Shown here: positions 54,133 to 61,853 of the stretch, piece by piece
How the letters are laid out: every line of letters starts with the position of its first letter
How positions within the stretch are numbered: position 1 is the first letter of the stretch
DNA from: Leishmania donovani
Lineage: Eukaryota > Euglenozoa > Kinetoplastea > Trypanosomatida > Trypanosomatidae
Length of the DNA: 64,000 nt
Assembly (NCBI RefSeq): GCF_000227135.1
Contig: NC_018234.1
Location: 1-64,000 of the forward strand
Direction of reading: 5' to 3'
Position numbers and translations under genes: made by a program
Notes under the pieces: generated by a model
What the model was told of the DNA's origin: nothing
Databases searched by the model: none
Seen by the model: only the letters and a program-made list of their open reading frames with translations

Positions 54133-56103
54133 ATGTCGATGCAGCTCTTCAGCTTCGGGCACCCGTGCGAGCACCAGTTGCACAGGGCGTGCATTGGCGG
54201 ATTGAACTGCCCACTGAACGGCTACCCAGACACGTGGTGCTGCAGTTTTATCAAGGGCAAGATCAACTTCAAGCGCGACCGCCCATGCGAAGGGCCGAGG
54301 TGCCACTGGGACTACGTGCACCCCTCACAGAGCCAGTTCGATGAGGTGACACAAGTGCTCGAGCAGAGCCGTCCCATCGCCGCCAAGCTGGACGAGGCGA
54401 GCGACACCGATCTACTTTCCTTCAACATCAGCAACCCGCATATTATCGACACCGTGCAGTGCGCGCTACACATGATGCGGCATCCGCCCAGCGTGTGCGC
54501 TCGCCGAGTCGGTCAGCTGCTCGCCTACGCCGCCCTCTTGGCCGGTGATCAGGACGTCTTTGTCCAGCTGCTGAAGACTATGAAGAAACCTGTCGACGGC
54601 TACATCCTCGGCGCGTATGCGTTCCTGAGACAGGGCAAGGCTGGCCATGTCGGCAGTGCGGGCAAGGGCGGAAGCGGCAACGGCAGCGGTGTAAAGAAGC
54701 AGAACAAGAAGAAGGACGGCAAGGAGGACATCACGGCAACGCTCGCGAACATTATGGTCGAGCTCATGAACGCAGCGCTCAGCCTCGGCGGCCAGCTCGT
54801 CGATCGCGAGGATCAACACGTGCTGCAGGCAATGCTCATCCAGGCACTCTCCACATACCCGAAGAGCGACAAGCGGCACCAAGAAATGCTGGAAAAAGCC
54901 GTCGCTAAGTTTGGCCACCGTAGGCTCGAGGACGAGGAAGAGGCGGCGGCTGTCAAGCGCGAGGCGGCGAAGAAGGAGACAGCGACGACGGCGAGCATGG
55001 CAACGAGTGTCGCCGCCCCCACAGTCGCCGCAACACCACTGACAACCAGGCAGGAACCAACGGAGACCCCAGCCCCGACTGCCGTCACCGCCACTGCTAG
55101 CGCTGGCAGCGCTGCCTCTGCCATCGCCGCTATCAACGAGAGCGTAGATCCTGCCACTGGTGAGGAGACGACCACTGTGACGGCATCACACGTCCCCGCA
55201 GCAGCTACAGCGACCGCCGAAGCAGCAGCGGCGCCGGCAGCTCAAGCCGCCGCCGGTGTTGCTCGCATTCCCTCACGGAGCAGTTTCGCCGCCGCCGCAC
55301 CAGGAGCTGCTGCGGCGGACGGCTCAATGAGGGCTGCCGTCCCCACAGTGCTGCCCGCATTAGCGGGAGATGCCGTGGCGATGCTGACTGGCACCAGCTC
55401 CGCTGCTGCCGCCCAACTCATCGGCATTGCGACACCAAAGCCGACTGTCTCTTCCATCCCCGGCACACCCAGCCGAGCAGCCCCTTCGACACCTGGCGCT
55501 ACTCCAGGGCCTATCACGTTCAGCACGGCCATTCAAGTCCAACAGCATAATGTGATGCCGGTGCCGATCAATGCGCTAGCGGGACAAGTTTCCGCGATGG
55601 GTGCTCCGGGCCTGCAGGCTACGACAGCTTCTGCGACTCCAGCAGCTTCTACACCCGCGCCGGCACGCACGGCGATAGTTGGCATCAGCAAGCTTCACCC
55701 GTACTTGGCCGGGCGTGCCGCGAATATGAGAGACGAGGTGCCCGGGCTGTCCCCGATTTACGACCCCAAGAGCCACTCCTCGGGACTGTTCATCTGCGGC
55801 GGGCAGTTCACCGTGGAGCCGCTTGTGTGGAACTACGCTCCGCTGGGCGATGCTGCTGCGAATCGACGCTTGGACAGTCCTACGCGTGAGTACATGAGGA
55901 TCAAGGAGGAGAACCGCCAGCGGCACAGAGAAGCGAGGGAGGCGCAGGCGGCGCGCCTCGCTGCGATCGCAGCCGGCAACCTCGCGTCTACCTCGGAGCG
56001 CTTCCCAAACACCTTCTCAATCAACTTGGCTGATAGCGAGGACTTCTGTGGATGGAACGACCCGGAGTGGCAAGGCTCTTCCTCCGACTTTTCCTTCGAC
56101 TAG
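54133..56103 (+). CDS. CCCH-type zinc-finger protein, probable RNA-binding
   Basis: 656 aa from the ATG at 54133. The first 65 residues are Cys/His-rich: FGHPCEHQLHRACIGGLNCP, WCCSFIKGKINFKRD, then CEGPRCHWDYVH. The spacing suggests one or two CCCH-type fingers, a fold that usually binds RNA and in trypanosomatids is common among post-transcriptional regulators. Residues about 70-270 are helical (SVCARRVGQLLAYAALLAG; LMNAALSLGGQLVDREDQH), like a helical-repeat or scaffold part. About 280-510 is an Ala/Thr/Pro-rich disordered linker. The C-terminus (KLHPYLAGRAANM, SSGLFICGGQFTVEPLVWN, then an Arg/Glu/Ala helix and an acidic end) looks conserved but I do not know the family. The finger assignment is by pattern; subgroup and targets are not inferred. 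Confidence 0.72.
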   Translation: MSMQLFSFGHPCEHQLHRACIGGLNCPLNGYPDTWCCSFIKGKINFKRDRPCEGPRCHWDYVHPSQSQFDEVTQVLEQSRPIAAKLDEASDTDLLSFNISNPHIIDTVQCALHMMRHPPSVCARRVGQLLAYAALLAGDQDVFVQLLKTMKKPVDGYILGAYAFLRQGKAGHVGSAGKGGSGNGSGVKKQNKKKDGKEDITATLANIMVELMNAALSLGGQLVDREDQHVLQAMLIQALSTYPKSDKRHQEMLEKAVAKFGHRRLEDEEEAAAVKREAAKKETATTASMATSVAAPTVAATPLTTRQEPTETPAPTAVTATASAGSAASAIAAINESVDPATGEETTTVTASHVPAAATATAEAAAAPAAQAAAGVARIPSRSSFAAAAPGAAAADGSMRAAVPTVLPALAGDAVAMLTGTSSAAAAQLIGIATPKPTVSSIPGTPSRAAPSTPGATPGPITFSTAIQVQQHNVMPVPINALAGQVSAMGAPGLQATTASATPAASTPAPARTAIVGISKLHPYLAGRAANMRDEVPGLSPIYDPKSHSSGLFICGGQFTVEPLVWNYAPLGDAAANRRLDSPTREYMRIKEENRQRHREAREAQAARLAAIAAGNLASTSERFPNTFSINLADSEDFCGWNDPEWQGSSSDFSFD

Positions 56104-56967
56104 AGGGCGACCAAAGCGAAAAAAGGCGGCGGTGGTTGCGTGCATGCGTGCGTGTGCGTGTGTGTGTCCCTCTCTCTACTCGCGTCTACGAATTAAGTTC
56201 GTCGTGCTGTGCCTTCAAGCCTAAGAGCGCACGCACCCGCATCACACGCAGAGTCGCGCAGGTGTGTGTGTGTGTGTGTGTATGTGATGTGTGGTACTCT
56301 GTTGTTTTGTGCATGTCGCTGTGGACGGGTGCCCGGTGCTGCGCGCTGCAGGCGACGGAGTGGTGGACGATAAACGAGGAAACAAAGTATCGCATCAGTG
56401 CGTAAAGGGGCGGAGAGGGGGGTCGAGGGACGGCGCGCAGGCGACTTTGTCTTCGGCTCCTGTCTTTCTCTGTCTCGCCCACGGGTGAGTCGCAGACACG
56501 CGCGCCCGTTTTTTCTTCCTTCGCACCCGTCCCCACCCACAACATCTAGAAAGCGAAGGGAGGAGGGCACTTGTGCGGTTCCCCTTGTGTAGGGGCCCGA
56601 GCGTGCGTGCGCGACTCTATAGATGAGCACTGGCATCTTGCCCCATCCAGCAGCAGTACATCTTTCACGATGCTGTCTCCTTCCCCTCTCACCACATTCG
56701 TTTCGCTGCTCTCCTTTGCCCTCTTGCGTGCGTGCCGTGCGGCCCCCTCCGCATGTGCCGTGCACACTTCCTCACCACGCCCCGCTGCACGCGCAGTGAG
56801 GTGTATCTCTCCTTCACTGGCACACGTGTGGATTAAACCAGAATAAACGCCAACAGACGATAAGGACATCGCTTACGTAAAGCAACGCGTGCGTGTGCCC
56901 GTCTTTCCTGTCTGCTCTCGCTTTCACCTTGAACTACAAAACACCTGCACGTCGTGCGACACGCATC
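56104..56967. other. Spacer before the helicase gene
   Basis: (GT)n at 56260-56284 and pyrimidine tracts (56447-56480, 56508-56530 and 56890-56930) that can provide trans-splice signals for the helicase. No gene seen. Confidence 0.5.
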
Positions 56968-58602
56968 ATGTCGGACTACGGCGACGCTCAGCACAACGGC
57001 GGCGACAGCGGTGGCCGCGGCGAGGGTGGCTACGGCGGTCCCCGTGACGGTGGCTACGGCGGTCCCCGTGATGGTGGCTACGGTGGCGGCTATGGAGGCG
57101 GTCGTGGCGGGGATCGCTACCGCAGCGGCGGCTACGGTGGTGGCCGTGGCTACGGTGGCGGCTACGGCGGCGGCCGCGGTGGAGATCGCTACCATGACCG
57201 CCACGGCGGCTTGGGCTCCAACCTGCACCGGATCGACTGGGACGCCGTGCAGAAGGTGGCGACGCAATGGAACTTCTACAAACCGCAGAAGCCGCGCAGC
57301 GAGGAGGAGATTGCGACGTGGCTGCGCGAGAACAGCATCACCATCTACGGTGACCGCGTGCCGCAGCCGATGCTCGAATTTTCCGACCTGGTTGCCCCAG
57401 ATGCCATTCATCAGGCTTTCATGGACGCCGGATTCCAGAAGCCGACCCCGATTCAGTCCGTCTCCTGGCCGGTCCTGTTGAACTCGCGTGACATCGTCGG
57501 CGTGGCCAAGACAGGCTCTGGCAAGACGATGGCCTTCATGATTCCCGCGGCCCTGCACATTATGGCGCAGCCTCCGCTGCAGCCTGGCGACGGTCCCATC
57601 GCCCTCGTCCTCGCCCCGACCCGCGAACTGGCGGTGCAGATCGAGACAGAGACACGCAAGGCTTTGACGCGCGTGCCGAGCATTATGACGACGTGCGTGT
57701 ATGGCGGCACCCCGAAGGGGCCGCAGCAGCGCGCCCTGCGCGCCGGTGTGCACGTCTGCATTGCAACGCCAGGTCGCCTGATTGACCTGCTGGAGACGAA
57801 CTGCACGAATCTGCTGCGTGTCACCTACCTCACCCTCGACGAGGCGGATCGCATGCTTGATATGGGTTTCGAAGACCAAATCCGCAAGATCTGCTCTCAG
57901 ATTCGCACAGACCGCCAGACGCTCATGTTCTCGGCGACGTGGCCGCGCGAGATCCGAAACCTCGCCGCCAGCTTCCAGAAGGACTTTGTCCGTGTACACA
58001 TCGGCTCCGAGGAGCTTGTGGCCAACGCTGATGTCCACCAGCACGTCTTCGTCGTTGAGGGATATCACAAGGAGGAGAAGATGGAGGAGATTCTTCGCCA
58101 GGTCGGACCGCAGCGCGTACTCGTCTTTGTGAAGACAAAGAAGTCGTGCGACATTTTGCAGGACCGCCTTGGCCGCGCGCTGCGGCAGACGGTGCTCGCC
58201 ATTCACGGTGACAAGCTGCAGTCCAGCCGCGACTACGTACTGGACCGCTTCCGCAAAGACGAGCGCGCGATCCTCGTCGCCACCGACGTGGCGGCGCGCG
58301 GTCTCGATATCAAGGACTTGGACGTGGTGGTGAATTACGATATGCCACTGAACATCGAAGATTATGTGCATCGTATTGGTATGTTGACGGACTTCCGCCC
58401 TCTCACGGTATCGCTAGCCCCGATCCCCTCTGTGTATCTGTCTCTGTGTGTGTGTGTGTGCCGCTTTCTCTTCTGTTGTGTCTCATTGTGCTACCCGTGC
58501 TGTCGCACCACGCCTGCAACTGCCTCTGCCGCGGACATCGCCACCTTCTTTCCTTCCACCTCGCTCGCGTCTTCTTCAGCTTGCCAAATCCGCTTATGCT
58601 AA
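56968..58602 (+). CDS. DBP2: DBP2/p68-like DEAD-box RNA helicase, 5' exon or truncated gene
   Basis: ATG at 56968. The open frame has 544 codons, but only the first 470 (to about 58378) are helicase. ATP-dependent RNA unwinding of the DBP2/DDX5 type is expected. Residues 10-85 are GGYGG/RGG-type repeats that bind RNA. Then come the Q-motif (GFQKPTPIQSVSWP), motif I AKTGSGKT (about 181), Ia APTRELA, GG and TPGR, II DEAD (about 291), III SAT, IV VLVFVKT, V ATDVAARGLD (about 434), and the first half of motif VI, HRIG (467-470). The family continues with RTGRAG, which has the arginines needed for ATP hydrolysis. Here the sequence turns at GTATGT into Cys/Leu/Ser low-complexity codons up to the TAA at 58600. 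Either a cis-spliced intron begins here or the gene is truncated. A 3' exon is not found before the gap at 59400. Confidence 0.85.
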   Translation: MSDYGDAQHNGGDSGGRGEGGYGGPRDGGYGGPRDGGYGGGYGGGRGGDRYRSGGYGGGRGYGGGYGGGRGGDRYHDRHGGLGSNLHRIDWDAVQKVATQWNFYKPQKPRSEEEIATWLRENSITIYGDRVPQPMLEFSDLVAPDAIHQAFMDAGFQKPTPIQSVSWPVLLNSRDIVGVAKTGSGKTMAFMIPAALHIMAQPPLQPGDGPIALVLAPTRELAVQIETETRKALTRVPSIMTTCVYGGTPKGPQQRALRAGVHVCIATPGRLIDLLETNCTNLLRVTYLTLDEADRMLDMGFEDQIRKICSQIRTDRQTLMFSATWPREIRNLAASFQKDFVRVHIGSEELVANADVHQHVFVVEGYHKEEKMEEILRQVGPQRVLVFVKTKKSCDILQDRLGRALRQTVLAIHGDKLQSSRDYVLDRFRKDERAILVATDVAARGLDIKDLDVVVNYDMPLNIEDYVHRIGMLTDFRPLTVSLAPIPSVYLSLCVCVCRFLFCCVSLCYPCCRTTPATASAADIATFFPSTSLASSSACQIRLC

Positions 58603-59293
58603 TGTGTGTTGGCAGGTGGTTGTGGTGACGACGAGAGGCCACGAGCGCGGCCAGGAACTCCAGCGGTGGGTGAGTGTGTGTGGGGTGGACGGTTGCAGGA
58701 GTCGCGAAGGTACAAGTACACGGATGGGCTCAACGGGAGAGGACGAGCGAAGCAGTGAAGCATGTGTGCGTGCGCTCTCACAAACTCTAAACGAACATAG
58801 TACTCCTGGAGAAGATGTGCTGCACATACCGCCATCGCTGCAGGAGAGGGAGGGGGACGGTGTAGAAAGGAATGCGGCAGCCGGTGATCACTCAACGGCA
58901 GGTGATGCGAGAGGAGGGCTCGAGAGAGCGACTTGGAAAAAGAGTATTGCACTCGCTCGCACGCCTACCGTTGCGCCATCTCTTGTTCGCCCCGTGCAGC
59001 CGTCCCCCTCTCCACTGACACTTCTACACTCACACACATACACACGCATGCTGCACGCACACGCACGCACACACACACACGCGCAGACACACGGATACAA
59101 CAGAAAAACCATAGCAACCCGGTGATACATGACCGCCCACCCCCACCCTTCCACCACCACCACCATCCGCACACCTCCACCCACGCTTCCGCAAGGTCTG
59201 GCTTTGCCTTCTTCCTTCCACCTCGCTCTCTGTGTTTCTGTCTCTCTCACGCTCTCACTCTCGCGCGCTCCTTGTCTTCCGTGCCGCCCACAG
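58379..59293 (+). other. Candidate cis-spliced intron (3' end uncertain)
   Basis: Begins GTATGT at 58379-58384, directly after the codons for HRI plus one base. Two possible 3' ends exist. The nearer is GGCAG at 58613-58617, 17 bases after GCTAAT; the farther is the pyrimidine tract 59200-59283 with CCCACAG ending at 59293. Neither is followed by codons for RTGRAG, so the end is unsettled and the true acceptor may lie in or beyond the gap. Confidence 0.45.
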
Positions 59294-59399
59294 CAGCCTC
59301 GCACGGCCTTCGTTGCCCTTGTCGCTGGCGCTATGGTCTCACTCGGTCCATCGCCTCCCCGGGCCACCACCCGGCACTACCTCATCCTCACGCATATGC

Positions 59400-59500
59400 N
59401 NNNNNNNNNNNNNNNNNNNNNNNNNNNNNNNNNNNNNNNNNNNNNNNNNNNNNNNNNNNNNNNNNNNNNNNNNNNNNNNNNNNNNNNNNNNNNNNNNNNN
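59400..59500. other. Assembly gap (N) downstream of the helicase
   Basis: 101 N. Unlike the gaps in SIDER copies, its flanks are not duplicates of each other, and sequence character changes across it. Missing sequence here could include the 3' exon of the helicase. Confidence 0.85.
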
Positions 59501-60569
59501 GAAAACCCCCGTGCAACCAGGTAACCCTTAACCGTGTGGCCACGCGTGGGGTGCATCCGTCGAGTGGAGACATGGCGGAAAAGCCAGGGCGCAGCTGCCG
59601 CAGCCTTGTCCTTTAGAACTGGGGAAAGAGGGCCTACACACCTATCCGCGTGCCGCGCCGTGGCGTATTGGCACGGAGGCGCCAGCGCCGTGACTCCTTT
59701 ACGCCTGCTGCGCTGGGGTGCTGAAAGCCCGGGGGACCGAGCGCCTTGGCAAGCAAGTCGTGGTAGTCGCGTGCTTTTTTTCTGGGAAACACTTGCACTG
59801 AAAATTGGTAGGGGCGATCGGGGCATTAGCACCGTTTGGTGTCGTTGGCCCCATGGCAATTTCAGTGCGCACAGCGCGGGGGGTGGGTCCGTGGTTGCCT
59901 TCGACGTCGGCGAAACGCAGGTGAAGCTGAAAAAAAAGCAGGTGGATGCGCATATATGTTGGATCGCGGGCAGGATTCTTAGGGGGCCTGCCCAGGGCGT
60001 GGTCATGACCGCGGGTCTCCCCGGCACGGCGCCAGCTCAGACCTGTCAGCAGACGCGAAGGGTCGGCAGCAGCACAGGGTGAGGGCAGGCTACGGGCTTT
60101 TGGCTTACCTACAAAGAGTGGTGGCTGGGGATTGGGATGCCAATTTTGGGCGGCCTTGATGGTCATGAAGGTCGCTTTTTCGTTTCGGGAAAGGGGATGC
60201 CGCCGCTCAGAAATCCTGAAAGGGTTTTTTGACCCTGGCTTTCAGGTAGTTTTGGGCTAAGGTGCAGTAAGTCACGGGGGCGAAAGTGTGTGTCTAAATT
60301 TTTGTCGAGTAGGCGAAAAGCAAATCTTTATATCCGACCGTTCAAATTTGGCTAGCTGAGACGACTTTCTTACCCCTTGGCAGAATTGAGGAAGCGAAGC
60401 ATATGGATTGCTTTCGGCGCTATTTATATGAGGATGTGCGCAGCCTAAGTTATTTTTCTTAATCTTTTTTCCATTTTCGATAAAGGGTTTTCCGACTGAC
60501 TGTAATATATGTGTATTTTCTCGTTACTGCGCGGGTAAAAGGCGACTCCTTTTTCCGTGAAACCTGAGG
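59501..60569. other. Unfamiliar block after the gap, no gene recognised
   Basis: Purine-rich, G-run-rich sequence changing to AT-rich from about 60160 (TTTTT/AAAA runs, TATATG). Frames 59534-60082 (+) and 59699-60166 (-) overlap and resemble nothing known to me. Base composition is unlike the UTRs elsewhere in the window, so it may be a decayed element, a poorly resolved contig end, or part of the helicase 3' UTR. Confidence 0.4.
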
Positions 60570-61105
60570 GTCCTGTGTCCGCCCTGGATGGGGACGGGAA
60601 GCCCTCCAACTCATATCCCTTCTAAATGTCGAGGCACTTCTCGTGACGACGATCCCGATGCCCACCACAAAGGGCGGGGGTCAGCGCGATGCGCCGCTGG
60701 TGTCGGCGGGGGGGGGGTCCTGGACGGCGTGGCATCGGGGAAACCTGCCGCAGCGAGCACGTCTGCGCCACCCATGTGATGCGCAAAGTGTCCGCGCGAC
60801 TGGAGCGTATCCCACCCGGCCTTCACACTGCGCGCTGGTGTGGGGGAGCCTGCACCCCCCGAGGTGGATGCGCCGCGGTTTGGCAAGCGAAATGGGAGAG
60901 GCTTTGGGGCAACCTACGGGGCGGGGGGGTGGGCTGAGTATGAGTCAGGGGCGATGCTCTCCGATGACTGGGTCGGTGCGTTGCTCTACCGCGTGTGTGC
61001 CCGCGGCTGCTTCGCACTACGTGGATGGGGTCTGAGGTGCGGGGGGGGGGCGGGCAGAGCGGCACTTGGCCTGAAGTTGCGTGCCAGAGAAGGGGTGAGC
61101 TGCAA
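60570..61105 (+). mobile_element. Diverged SIDER-like retroposon, copy D
   Basis: Shares ordered blocks with copies A-C but with many differences: GGGGTCCTGGACGGCGTGGC, GATGCGCAAAGTGTCCGCGC, GACTGGAGCGTATCCCACCC and GCGCTGGTGTGGGGGAGCCT. It then extends past the point where B and C differ, with a further half (GAGGTGGATGCGCCGCGG... GGGCGGGCAGAGCGGCACTT) ending near GTGCCAGAGAAGGGG. This longer form is closer to what I recall of SIDER2 elements in other Leishmania species. Sense orientation, between the helicase and TSR1. Confidence 0.62.
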
Positions 61106-61830
61106 AAATGTTTTTCTTGCCAACTGCGGCTGCTTCAGGTACTGACGCCTGGCAGAGAGGTGGATGCTTTGCTTGGCGATGTAGGCCTCGGCTGGTAGAG
61201 GATGGATTCAAGCGTCTGTGCGGCTGTCATCTTTTTGGAAATCAGCGGCGTGTTACTCTTTGCTGAGTATCCACTTGCCCGGTGTGGTGCATACGTTGCG
61301 ATTTTCCTTTCCACATAATTATACTGAAGAGATCGCAGCGATGTTTGCAGCCATAGAGAGAAATTAAGACAGTTGTGGAGTTTGTGTTGCAAGTCGCGCG
61401 CGTGGCGAGTTCCTTTTTTTTTTGTCCAGCTGTGAAATTCTGTTCTCGTTCAGGTTTCTTGGTGTTCGACTTTCAAATGTCTGTAGGACAGTCAAGTTCT
61501 TTAATACACAGACTTGTTTCTTCGTTGTTGCAACGGGCAAGCCTTTTTTTTTCAATCTACCATTTGCCGACCTTTGGTCACCTTCGGTCAGCGTTTTCCT
61601 AGCACATTCATCTCACTTGACGCATTGTTTCGCGATGCAGCCTATCAACAAGAGAGAGACAAGAAGCGTATGAGGACGCGGCGCAGGGTACCTTCGTGCT
61701 CATTTCTGTGTGGGTTGCAACCCGATCTTGTCTCGTTTTCCATAATTCTATGTAGCTCTCACCCATATTTCTTTCCGCCTCGTTTCTCTCTGTTGGCTCT
61801 TTTCTAGTCCAGATAGCCAGATCATGTACA
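61106..61830. other. Spacer and 5' UTR of TSR1
   Basis: T-rich tracts (61413-61423, 61544-61553) and a long pyrimidine tract at 61731-61805 with CTAG at 61804-61807 as the likely spliced-leader acceptor, 24 bases before the TSR1 ATG. An out-of-frame ATG lies between (61824). Confidence 0.55.
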
Positions 61831-61853
61831 ATGGCTCGGAACAAAGAACATAA
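61824..61853 (+). promoter_or_regulatory. Upstream ORF overlapping the TSR1 start
   Basis: ATG at 61824 in another frame encodes nine residues and stops with TAA at 61851-61853, overlapping the TSR1 start at 61831. All plausible splice acceptors lie upstream, so it would be in the mature mRNA and could lower TSR1 translation. Confidence 0.45.

Noticed and set aside
56833..58371. 512-codon minus-strand open frame
   Set aside because: Exactly opposite the DEAD-box helicase. It is His/Arg/Ala-rich antisense of GC3-rich codons, and the + strand has all helicase motifs.
59290..59399. Helicase 3' exon right after CCCACAG
   Set aside because: It contains TCGCACGG, slightly like codons for RTGR, but no frame gives RTGRAG or other helicase C-terminal sequence.
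59377..60027. 216-codon minus-strand frame across the last gap
   Set aside because: Includes N codons, has no motif, and lies in a compositionally odd block overlapped by a + frame of similar quality.
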